The position numbers were made by a program, and so were the translations under genes. Source: Crossiella sp. SN42 (lineage in GTDB: Bacteria; Actinomycetota; Actinomycetes; Mycobacteriales; Pseudonocardiaceae). From it: a DNA stretch of 64,000 nt. The notes under the pieces are model-generated. The model was not told the DNA's origin. It saw only the letters and a list, made by a program, of their open reading frames with translations, and did no database searches. The stretch spans positions 62,001-126,000 of the forward strand of contig NZ_JAMHIV010000023.1 of the NCBI RefSeq assembly GCF_023897065.1, in the 5' to 3' direction. Shown here in pieces: positions 56,007 to 63,165 of the stretch; the stretch's first letter is position 1, and every line of letters starts with the position of its first letter.

Positions 56007-56893
56007 GACACCGGCCCGGCGCCGGGCGCCAGCCGCCAGGCCGCGGTCGCCGCCCGCTGGCCGTCCTGCTCCACCGCGACCCAGCACATGCCGTTCGCGG
56101 TGCGCAGCACGCTCACCTCGGCCGGCCGGTCCAGCTCGACGAACCGGCCGGTGCGGGCCTGGCAGGAGACCAGGTATCCGGGACCCACGACGGCCCGGAC
56201 CGCCTGGCGCATGGCCGCGAAGACCACCATGCCCGGCACGTGGTCGACCGCGTGGTCGAACAACGCCGGATGGCTGGCATCCACCAGCAGGCCCCAGCGG
56301 TTCGCCTTGTTCACGCTGGTCAACAACACGTCCCTGACATCGCGCCTGCCCACCAGTTCCGGCGGCACCGGCGCCGGCCGCTCACCGGCCGCCTGGCTGG
56401 GCACCCTTGGCGGGCGCAGCCTGGCGTACACCGCGGGCGGCAGCGCGCCCAGCGTGCCGCCGCCCTGACCGAACCGGCGGCCCTCCCGGTACAGCTCGGC
56501 CTCCACCGCGAGCGTGGAGGCGTGCCCCGGCCGAACCCTCGGATCCCTGGTGCGCACCACCAGCTGGATGTCGACCGGCCGGTCGCCGGCCCGCAGCGCC
56601 GCAGGATCGACGGCGTAACTCATTCCGCGCATGACGAACTTGTGGTCCAGCGGTATGTCCCAACCCGTATGGGCAATCAACAGCCCGGTTTGGCGAATGG
56701 TCTCCAGTATCAGCAGCGGGTCGGCCCGGCCCTGTTCTGGCTGGTAGAAGGCGTGCGCCCGGGGTAGCTGGGCACAGATCCGGAAGTCGCCGGTGCGGCG
56801 GCGCACCCATCTGGTCAGCAGCACCTCGGCCACGGACTCGCGATGCACCAGCCTGCGCGGTACGGTCGTGTCGAATCCCTCCTCTCCACTCAT
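56003..56893 (-). CDS. AfsA-like gamma-butyrolactone (A-factor type) synthase
   Basis: A 296-residue protein with the two AfsA hotdog repeats: about 12-150 (VHRESVAEVLLTRWV, RAHAFYQPEQGRADPLLILETIRQTGLL, and a second block AVDPAALRAGDRP) and about 185-285 (NKANRWGLLVDASHPALFDHAVDHVPGMVVFAAMRQAV). AfsA joins a beta-ketoacyl chain to dihydroxyacetone phosphate, the key step for butyrolactone hormones. The ATG at 56893 faces the receptor-like TetR gene across about 127 bp. Longer open frames to the right are antisense noise. Confidence 0.88.
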   Translation of the reverse strand: MSGEEGFDTTVPRRLVHRESVAEVLLTRWVRRRTGDFRICAQLPRAHAFYQPEQGRADPLLILETIRQTGLLIAHTGWDIPLDHKFVMRGMSYAVDPAALRAGDRPVDIQLVVRTRDPRVRPGHASTLAVEAELYREGRRFGQGGGTLGALPPAVYARLRPPRVPSQAAGERPAPVPPELVGRRDVRDVLLTSVNKANRWGLLVDASHPALFDHAVDHVPGMVVFAAMRQAVRAVVGPGYLVSCQARTGRFVELDRPAEVSVLRTANGMCWVAVEQDGQRAATAAWRLAPGAGPVS

Positions 56894-56961
56894 TTCGAGT
56901 GCAACGAATAGTGAGTCTTTGCTCTTCGGCACCTGGTCGTTGCCCAACCGCAACATGTCGG

Positions 56962-56990
56962 CCAACATACCGGTACAGATTAGTTTCGAC
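56962..56990. promoter_or_regulatory. possible autoregulatory element (ARE-like) between synthase and receptor
   Basis: The divergent space contains CCAACATACCGGTACAG (from 56962) followed by TTAGTTTCG. ACATACCGGT resembles half-sites reported for butyrolactone receptors. A full palindrome is not evident, so this is tentative. Confidence 0.35.
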
Positions 56991-57020
56991 GGCAAGAACA
57001 CCTGGATGGCGGAGCAGTCG

Positions 57021-57692
57021 ATGTTCAAGCGTGAACAATCGAGCAACACGAAGCAAAGCCTGCTGCTGGCGGCAGCGAACACTTTCGACCGGAAGGGCTT
57101 TCTCGGTACCAATCTCACCGACGTTTGCGCAAGTGCGGGCGTCACAAAAGGGGCTCTGTACTGCCATTTTCCCTCGAAGGAAGCACTCGCGGTCGCTTTG
57201 ATCGAGACCCAGTTACGTCTCTGGCACGAAGTCCACCACCATTTGGCCCAGCAGCCATTGAGCCCGATGCAGTCGCTCATCGATCTCTCACACGAGTTCG
57301 GCAACCGGTTGCGCACCGATGTGCGGGCCAGGGTGGGCGTCCGGCTGCTCTTCGAGGCCGACCTGTTCGACCGCGAGGCGGGCGGTCAGTTCCACGGCTG
57401 GGTCACCATGGTCCGCGATCTGTTGATCTTGGCGGGCGCGGCTGGGCAGCTACGGCCCGAGGTGCATCCGAGGGAGGCCGCGGAGTCCCTGGTGGCCGCC
57501 TTCACCGGCACCCAGCTGCTGTCCAGGGCGACCAGTGGACATGACGACCTGACGGCCAAGTTCACCGCGCTGTGGCGGCTGTGGCTGCCCGCCCTGGTGG
57601 TGCCCTCGGCCTTGGTCACGCTGCGCATCGGCCCACCGGTGAGCGAGCCGGAAGTCTTCGTGCCGGTCCAACAAACCGCCGGTATCACCTGA
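57021..57692 (+). CDS. TetR-family butyrolactone receptor-like protein (ArpA type)
   Basis: A 223-residue TetR regulator: helix-turn-helix at about 10-58 (KQSLLLAAANTFDRKGFLGTNLTDVCASAGVTKGALYCHFPSKEALAVALIE), then the ligand domain. Its place beside the AfsA-like gene and the ArpA-like DNA-binding part support a hormone receptor that represses its targets until the lactone binds. The ATG at 57021 has GGAG 6 nt upstream; M at 57006 is an alternative. An in-frame TTA leucine codon at 57213-57215 makes translation likely to depend on the rare Leu-tRNA (BldA type). Confidence 0.85.
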   Translation: MFKREQSSNTKQSLLLAAANTFDRKGFLGTNLTDVCASAGVTKGALYCHFPSKEALAVALIETQLRLWHEVHHHLAQQPLSPMQSLIDLSHEFGNRLRTDVRARVGVRLLFEADLFDREAGGQFHGWVTMVRDLLILAGAAGQLRPEVHPREAAESLVAAFTGTQLLSRATSGHDDLTAKFTALWRLWLPALVVPSALVTLRIGPPVSEPEVFVPVQQTAGIT

Positions 57693-57736
57693 TCTGATCC
57701 GGCCACGGCGGCGGCGGGCGCGGCAGGGTGAGGACC

Positions 57737-58228
57737 ATGCGCGACAAGAGGTCCCGCCCGGCAAGCACCGCCGTCGACTGGCAGGAGTGCCTGCGCCTGC
57801 GGCCCGCGCTGCTGCGGCTGGCCAGACAACGCTGCCCAGCCGGCGCCGAACCCGAGGACCTGGTGCACGAGGCACTCACCCAGGCCGCCGAGCTCGGCCG
57901 GGTGCCACCGGACCGGCTGGCCGCGTTCCTGGCCCTGGTGGTCGGCAGGCTGTGCGCGGAGGAACACCGGCGGCAGCACGAGGACGCGGCCCTGTTCGAC
58001 CACCCCCGGCTCCGGCCGAGCACCCCGGAGGATCCGACCGAACGGGTCAACGACCGGTTGGAGGGACGCTGGTTCCGGCAGCGGCTGCGGGACTTCTCCA
58101 CCCGCGACCGCAACCTGCTGCTGCTCTTCGCCGACGGCCTGCCGCACACCGAGATCGCCAGGGAGCTGCGCACCACGGTGGGCGCGACGCAGTCGGCGCT
58201 GCATCGCATCCGGGAGAGGTTGCGTTAG
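57737..58228 (+). CDS. ECF-type sigma factor-like protein
   Basis: A 163-residue sigma-70 family protein: a region 2-like part at about 14-75 (LRPALLRLARQRCPAGAEPEDLVHEALTQAAEL) and region 4 at about 110-160 (LRDFSTRDRNLLLLFADGLPHTEIARELRTTVGATQSALHRIRERLR). Region 2 is less conserved than in the sigma at 27811. It lies 44 bp after the receptor gene on the same strand and may be its target. ATG at 57737; a GTG at 57728 is possible. Confidence 0.8.
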   Translation: MRDKRSRPASTAVDWQECLRLRPALLRLARQRCPAGAEPEDLVHEALTQAAELGRVPPDRLAAFLALVVGRLCAEEHRRQHEDAALFDHPRLRPSTPEDPTERVNDRLEGRWFRQRLRDFSTRDRNLLLLFADGLPHTEIARELRTTVGATQSALHRIRERLR

Positions 58229-58286
58229 GTCACAAGTCAGTGGTGGGAGCAACGGGTGGGTGAACTCGGCTGCTAGATGTACGGAC

Positions 58287-59480
58287 ATGCGGGTTCACCA
58301 CCTCAACTGCGCGAGCATGGCTCCGCTCGGCGGGCGGCTGATCAACGGCGACGCCCCGCCGCACCGGGCGGCCCGGCTGGTCGCGCACTGCCTGCTGATC
58401 GAGACCGAGCAGGGCCTGGTGCTGGTGGACACCGGGCTCGGGCTCGACGACCTGCGCTCGCCGGGCAGGCTGGGCGCGCTGTTCCGGCTTTCCTGCCGGC
58501 CGAAGCTGGCCGAGAGTGAGACCGCGGTCCGGCAGATCGCCCGACTGGGTTATTCACCGGCGGACGTCCGGCACATCGTGCTGACCCACCTGGACCTGGA
58601 CCACGCGGGCGGGATCGCGGATTTCCCGCAGGCCAAGGTGCACGTGCATGCCGAGGAATACGCCGCGGCAATGGCCAGGCGAACCTTGGGGGAACGTTCG
58701 CGCTATGTGCCGGCGCAATGGGCGCACGGCCCGGACTGGGCCACATACGACCGGACCGGAGGCGAGGGCTGGTTCGGCTTCGAGGCGGTGCGGCAACTCG
58801 ACGGACTTCCGCCGGAGATCCTGCTGATTCCACTGGCTGGACACAGCCACGGCCATAGTGGAGTCGCGGTGGCGGCCGACGGCGACCGCTGGCTGTTGCA
58901 TGCCGGGGACGCCTACTTCTTCCACGGCGAGGTCAATGGGCGGCCGTCTCGCGGCACCCCGGGGCTGGACCTATTCCAATCCGTGGTGGCGGTCAACCGG
59001 ACAAAACGTCTGGACAACCTGCGCAGGCTGCACGCGCTGGCGGCGGCGCAACCCCAGCGGATTCAGGTCTTTTCCGCGCACGATCCGCTGGAGTTCGAAC
59101 GCTGTGGTTCCGCGAACTCAGGAAGCGTGGGCTTCCTGGAACTTCACGACCAGCTCCTGCGGAATGCGGCCGCGCTCGGAGACCTGGTGGCCCTGGGTGC
59201 GGGCCCACTGCCGAATCTCCTGGTTGCGGTCGCGCTCGCCGGCGGCCTTGGCACCGCCGCCGCGGGTGGCCCGCTGCTTGCGGCCACCGGTGCGCCGGGC
59301 CGCGGCGACATACGCCGCAACGGCGTCGCGAAGAGCCGCCGCATTGTCCGCGGACAGGTCGATGACATAGTCGACGCCGTCGAGCCCGAAGGAGACGCTC
59401 TCCTCAGCCTTCGACCCGTCGAGGTCGTCCACCAGCTCGACCGTGACTTTCTCCGCCATTTGCACTCCCCGTTTGGATAG
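58287..59480 (+). CDS. metallo-beta-lactamase-fold hydrolase, lactonase-like, open frame extended over lsr2
   Basis: An MBL-fold hydrolase. Metal motif THLDLDHAGG (HxDxDH form), then AGHSHGHSG, HAGDAYFF and a late FSAHDPLEF His match the glyoxalase II/AHL-lactonase group. The recognisable domain ends near residue 277 (about 59118), but no stop occurs until 59480. The last about 120 codons run antisense through the whole lsr2 gene. Either the stop was lost or the true end is misjudged. Next to an AfsA/ArpA pair, a role in removing a lactone signal is an attractive inference. Confidence 0.75.
   Translation: MRVHHLNCASMAPLGGRLINGDAPPHRAARLVAHCLLIETEQGLVLVDTGLGLDDLRSPGRLGALFRLSCRPKLAESETAVRQIARLGYSPADVRHIVLTHLDLDHAGGIADFPQAKVHVHAEEYAAAMARRTLGERSRYVPAQWAHGPDWATYDRTGGEGWFGFEAVRQLDGLPPEILLIPLAGHSHGHSGVAVAADGDRWLLHAGDAYFFHGEVNGRPSRGTPGLDLFQSVVAVNRTKRLDNLRRLHALAAAQPQRIQVFSAHDPLEFERCGSANSGSVGFLELHDQLLRNAAALGDLVALGAGPLPNLLVAVALAGGLGTAAAGGPLLAATGAPGRGDIRRNGVAKSRRIVRGQVDDIVDAVEPEGDALLSLRPVEVVHQLDRDFLRHLHSPFG
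59118..59459 (-). CDS. lsr2: nucleoid-associated protein Lsr2
   Basis: A 113-residue H-NS-like xenogeneic silencer. The N-terminal oligomerisation part (KVTVELVDDLDGSKAEESVSFGLDGVDYVIDLS) and the C-terminal AT-hook-like DNA-binding part with RGR (GHQVSERGRIPQELVVKF) are both intact. It coats AT-rich DNA and silences acquired or specialised-metabolite genes. The ATG at 59459 has GGGGAG 5 nt upstream. The entire gene lies opposite the extended MBL open frame. Confidence 0.95.
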   Translation of the reverse strand: MAEKVTVELVDDLDGSKAEESVSFGLDGVDYVIDLSADNAAALRDAVAAYVAAARRTGGRKQRATRGGGAKAAGERDRNQEIRQWARTQGHQVSERGRIPQELVVKFQEAHAS

Positions 59481-59589
59481 GTGGCTCGTGGCAGTAAATA
59501 TCCGAACGGGCGTGAAGTCAAATTTCCAGGTGGGTCAGCAACCAGGATGTGACCGGATCGCGTGATGGGGCAACGGAATCATAAACCCT

Positions 59590-60267
59590 TCACCGAGCGG
59601 CCGCGCCGTGGTAGAAGAAATCTCCGAAGCCGATGGTGAAGACCAGCAGGCCATAGAGCCCGTGCTCCACCCAGGCGGCGAACAGCGAGCGGGTGCGCCG
59701 GTATCGGTTGCTGAAGATCCAGCCGCCGATGACGGTGAGTACCACGCTGAGCACGTTGCCGAAGATGATGTGCACGAAACCGAAGGCAGCGGCACTCGCC
59801 GCGACCATTCCCAGGCCGTTGCCGAACACCGGCGCGTACCGGTGGAACAGGAACGCCCGGAAGATGAGTTCCTGCGGGTAGACCGACAGCAGCGGGTACA
59901 ACACCATGATGAACAGCCACACCGTCGGGTTGTTCCTGGGCAGCTCGAACAGGCGTTCCGGGCTGAACAGCCACAGCGAGACCAGGCCGAGCGCGGCGGT
60001 GGCCCCCCACAGCAGCAGCATCCTCGGCAGCACCGGCCACAGCGCGGAGGCCCGCCAGAAGTTCGACCGGTCGAAGTCCGGCTGCCGGCGCAGGTAGACC
60101 ACCGCGGTGATGCCGAGCACCACCAGCAGCGGAATGGGCCCGCCGGGAATGCGGAAGACGGTGTAGACCGAGACCGCCCCGAAGAACAACAGGAGGAACT
60201 CGGCGGCCAGGTAGTTGCGGCGACTCCGGCCGACACCGGGAGCGACCGCGTCGGCGGTGGTCGTCAT
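59590..60267 (-). CDS. CPBP-family intramembrane protease-like protein
   Basis: A 225-residue protein with about six membrane segments. Motif 1 is PQELIFRAFL, i.e. QE in place of the usual EE before xxxR; motif 2 is FGFVHIIFGN and motif 3 VEHGLYGLLVF. CPBP (Abi/CAAX-like) proteins are membrane metalloproteases or inactive relatives; the first Glu change leaves activity open. A TAAAGT -10 lies 8 nt before the ATG, so it is probably leaderless. Confidence 0.85.
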   Translation of the reverse strand: MTTTADAVAPGVGRSRRNYLAAEFLLLFFGAVSVYTVFRIPGGPIPLLVVLGITAVVYLRRQPDFDRSNFWRASALWPVLPRMLLLWGATAALGLVSLWLFSPERLFELPRNNPTVWLFIMVLYPLLSVYPQELIFRAFLFHRYAPVFGNGLGMVAASAAAFGFVHIIFGNVLSVVLTVIGGWIFSNRYRRTRSLFAAWVEHGLYGLLVFTIGFGDFFYHGAAAR

Positions 60268-60275
60268 GCCTGCCG

Positions 60276-60281
60276 ACTTTA
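60276..60281 (-). promoter_or_regulatory. -10 element TAAAGT of the CPBP gene
   Basis: TAAAGT on the minus strand (60281-60276) ends 8 nt before the ATG at 60267; no ribosome site intervenes. Confidence 0.4.
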
Positions 60282-60303
60282 CCGAGGGAAACTGAGGATC
60301 TCT

Positions 60304-61266
60304 TCAGCTTCTGGGCGGCCAGTGCCCGCCGCGCAGCCGCCCTTCCCGAATCGCCCGCGCCCAGTAGTCTCCGGCCCGCGCGGCCAGCTCGGCGTAATGC
60401 GCGCAGGCCGCGCCGAGCGCGCTGTCCACCACGTCAGCAGGCAGCCTGCCCAGCCAGGCCGCCCACACCGGGCGGTGGATCGGCGGGTCGACCGGCAGCA
60501 CCACCACGTTGTCATCCGGCCAGGCCGCGGCCAGCGGGGCGGCCAGGCTGACCGCCTGGCCCGAGGAGACCAGGTTGCGCACCGTGTTCGAGGAGTCGGC
60601 CACGTGCAACACGTGCGGGCGAATTCCGGCCGAGGTGAACACCGCGGCGCACACCTGGGCCAGCACGGTGTCCGGCGGCGGCGCCACCCAGCGGTCGGCG
60701 GCCAGCTCGGCCAGGTGCACGGACTCGGCGGAAGCGCACCGGTGGGCGGCCGAAAGGGCCACGTAAATCGGTTCATGCAACAGAATTTCGGCTTGGGCAC
60801 CCGGCGGTAACGAGGGTTGCGTCCCCGGCGGGCCGTAGCCGAGGACAAGATCGACTTCCCCGCGTTCCAGCGCCTGCACGGCCAGGTCGGGGGTGGTGGT
60901 CAGGGTGGCCACCTGGACCTCGGGCAGGGCCTGGGTGAGCCGGGCGGTCAGCTCGGAGACGCCGATCGGGTAGGTGGCCAGCCGGAGCTGCACCTGACCA
61001 TGGCCAGCGGCGGTGACATCGGCCCTGAGCTGCTCGGCAAGCTCCTCGGCGCGCCTGGCGTGGGTGTAGAGGGCGTGCCCGGCCGGGGTGAGCGAGACCG
61101 CGCGGGTGCTGCGCCGCAGCAGGCTCACGCCAAGGCTGCGTTCCAGCCGCTGCACCTGGCGGGACAGACCGGACTGCGGAACACCCAGACGTGCCGCGGC
61201 GCGGGTGAAGTTCAGCTCCTCCGCGAGCACCCGGAACGCCTTAAGATGCCGGAACTCGATATCCAT
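60304..61266 (-). CDS. LysR-family transcriptional regulator
   Basis: A 320-residue LysR regulator: winged helix at 1-62 (FRHLKAFRVLAEELNFTRAAARLGVPQSGLSRQVQRLE) and a periplasmic-binding-protein-like effector domain at about 90-300. ATG at 61266 with AGGA 5 nt upstream; an ATG at 61272 is also possible. It lies 36 bp upstream of the CPBP gene on the same strand and is divergent from the subtilisin gene, either of which may be its target. Confidence 0.93.
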   Translation of the reverse strand: MDIEFRHLKAFRVLAEELNFTRAAARLGVPQSGLSRQVQRLERSLGVSLLRRSTRAVSLTPAGHALYTHARRAEELAEQLRADVTAAGHGQVQLRLATYPIGVSELTARLTQALPEVQVATLTTTPDLAVQALERGEVDLVLGYGPPGTQPSLPPGAQAEILLHEPIYVALSAAHRCASAESVHLAELAADRWVAPPPDTVLAQVCAAVFTSAGIRPHVLHVADSSNTVRNLVSSGQAVSLAAPLAAAWPDDNVVVLPVDPPIHRPVWAAWLGRLPADVVDSALGAACAHYAELAARAGDYWARAIREGRLRGGHWPPRS

Positions 61267-61375
61267 GCTCATCCTGCATCAATCTTGGTCACCCGTTGGT
61301 ATTTCCGCTTGTCCGTCGGCCACTGCTGCAATGCGCGCGGCGCATAACCGCAGTTCGTTCCGTGAGCGTGCCGCT

Positions 61376-61393
61376 TGGACACGGACGTGTCCA
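61376..61393. promoter_or_regulatory. inverted repeat upstream of the subtilisin gene
   Basis: TGGACAC-GGAC-GTGTCCA, a perfect 7-bp inverted repeat, 22 bp before the protease ATG. It could be an operator or a leader hairpin. The T-N11-A pattern of LysR sites is not obvious in it. Confidence 0.4.
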
Positions 61394-61415
61394 GCCGGGT
61401 CACGTCGAGGAGGCA

Positions 61416-63152
61416 ATGAACGTGAAGGTCAAGAAAATCCTGACAGCCGGGCTGGCTGTGCCGGTCGTGGCAGGTTCCCTGCTGCTGGCCGGTGGCCCGG
61501 CGGGTGCCGCGGGCACGGCATCCCAGCAGGCTCAGTCCGACTACACCGTGCTGGTCGCCGACGGCGCCAGCCGGGAGGCCGCGATCCGCGCGGTGCAGGC
61601 TGCCGGCGGCACCGTGACCAAGGAGAACGCCGCGATCGGCGCCCTGGTCGTGCGGGCCCCGCAGCAGGGCTTCATCACCCAGGTCGCCGGGTCCACGGAC
61701 TTGGGCGGCGCGACCAGGGCGCGGCCGGTTGGCCAGGCGCCCAAGCAGAAGCTGGAGAAGGCCAAGCGGGACGCGGTCGAGAAGGAGTCCGCTGGCAAGC
61801 AGGGTCCGGCCGAGGCCAAGGTCCAGCAGTCCGGCATGGACCCGCTGGACGACAAGCTGTGGGGCCTGAAGATGCTCCGCTCCGACCTGGCCCGCTCGAA
61901 GCAGCCGGGTGACAAGCGGGTCACCGTCGGCATCCTGGACACCGGCGTGGACGGCAACCACCCGGACATCGCGCCGAACTTCTCCAAGGAGCTGTCCCGC
62001 AACTTCACCACGGACCTCCCCTACGACGAGAACGGCGCCGAGGTCGACGGCGAGTGCGAGTTCCGCGGCTGTGTGGACCCCAACGACCATGACGACAGCG
62101 GCCACGGCACGCACGTCGCGGGCACCATCGGCGCGGCGGTCAACGGCTTCGGCGTCTCCGGCGTCGCGCCCGGCGTCACGCTGGTGAACATCCGCGGCGG
62201 CCAGGACAGCGGCTACTTCTTCCTGCAGCCGGTCATCGACGCGCTGACCTACGGCGCGGACGCGGGCCTGGACGTGATCAACATGTCCTTCTACGTCGAC
62301 CCGTGGGCGTTCAACTGCGTGGCCAACCCGGCCGACACCCCTGAGCAGCAGCAGGAGCAGCGCGCCACCATCAAGGCGATCAACCGCGCGCTGAACTACG
62401 CGCACAACAAGGGCGTCACCCTGGTCGGCGCGCTGGGCAACAACCACGAGGACCTCGGCAAGCCGCGGACCGACAAGTCCAGCCCGAACTTCCCGGCGGG
62501 CAACACCCACGAGCGTCCGATCGACAACGCGTCCTGCTTCGACCTGCCGGTCGAGGGCGCGCACACCATCGGCGTGTCCAGCCTCGGCCCGTCGGGCAAG
62601 AAGTCGGACTTCTCCAACTACGGCCTGGAGCAGATCTCGGTGGCCGCCCCCGGCGGTTACACCCGCGACTACTTCGGCACCCCGTGGTTCAACGCCAACG
62701 AGAACCGCATCCTGTCCTCGTACCCGAAGAACGTGCTGCAGGCCGAGAAGCTGGTCGACGCCGAGGGCAACATCACCCCGGACGGTGTCAAGGCGGGCGT
62801 GACCAAGTACGTGCAGGGCGACAAGGTGGGTTACTACCACTACCTGCAGGGCACCTCGATGGCCTCCCCGCACGCGGCCGGTGTGGCGGCGCTGATCGTC
62901 AGCCAGTACGGCAAGAAGGACCGGAAGAACCCGGGCCTGACCATGTCCCCGGACAAGGTGGAGAAGGTGCTCTACGGCACCGCGCAGAAGCGCGCCTGCC
63001 CGACCCCGCGCACGGTGGACTACCTGAAGGAGGGCCGGAGCGCGGAGTTCACGGCCACCTGTGAGGGTGACACCAAGTTCAACGGGTTCTACGGGCACGG
63101 CATCGTGGACGCGTGGAACGCGGTGACCCGCGGCGCGGAGTTCGCCCGGTAG
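61416..63152 (+). CDS. secreted subtilisin-like serine protease (S8)
   Basis: A 578-residue exported protease. Signal peptide about 1-33, inhibitor I9-like prodomain to about 110, then the S8 domain with Asp175 (ILDTGVDGNHPD), His230 (SGHGTHVAG) and Ser481 (GTSMASPHAAG). An insertion of about 100 residues between the oxyanion region (VGALGNNHED) and the Ser motif is notable. The ATG at 61416 has GAGGAGG 3 nt upstream. No C-terminal anchor. A second secreted protease of unrelated fold is at 33843. Confidence 0.95.
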   Translation: MNVKVKKILTAGLAVPVVAGSLLLAGGPAGAAGTASQQAQSDYTVLVADGASREAAIRAVQAAGGTVTKENAAIGALVVRAPQQGFITQVAGSTDLGGATRARPVGQAPKQKLEKAKRDAVEKESAGKQGPAEAKVQQSGMDPLDDKLWGLKMLRSDLARSKQPGDKRVTVGILDTGVDGNHPDIAPNFSKELSRNFTTDLPYDENGAEVDGECEFRGCVDPNDHDDSGHGTHVAGTIGAAVNGFGVSGVAPGVTLVNIRGGQDSGYFFLQPVIDALTYGADAGLDVINMSFYVDPWAFNCVANPADTPEQQQEQRATIKAINRALNYAHNKGVTLVGALGNNHEDLGKPRTDKSSPNFPAGNTHERPIDNASCFDLPVEGAHTIGVSSLGPSGKKSDFSNYGLEQISVAAPGGYTRDYFGTPWFNANENRILSSYPKNVLQAEKLVDAEGNITPDGVKAGVTKYVQGDKVGYYHYLQGTSMASPHAAGVAALIVSQYGKKDRKNPGLTMSPDKVEKVLYGTAQKRACPTPRTVDYLKEGRSAEFTATCEGDTKFNGFYGHGIVDAWNAVTRGAEFAR

Positions 63153-63165
63153 TCAGTGGTTTTGC

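Noticed and set aside
47035-59480. An aminoglycoside or other antibiotic gene cluster around the KamB and AfsA genes
   Set aside because: No sugar-nucleotide, aminotransferase, polyketide or peptide synthase genes for such a product occur nearby, so only resistance- and signal-type genes are supported.
61269-63098. A 609-codon open frame opposite the subtilisin gene
   Set aside because: The plus-strand subtilisin has signal peptide, triad and ribosome site; the antisense frame is Val/Gly/Arg/His low complexity with no motif.
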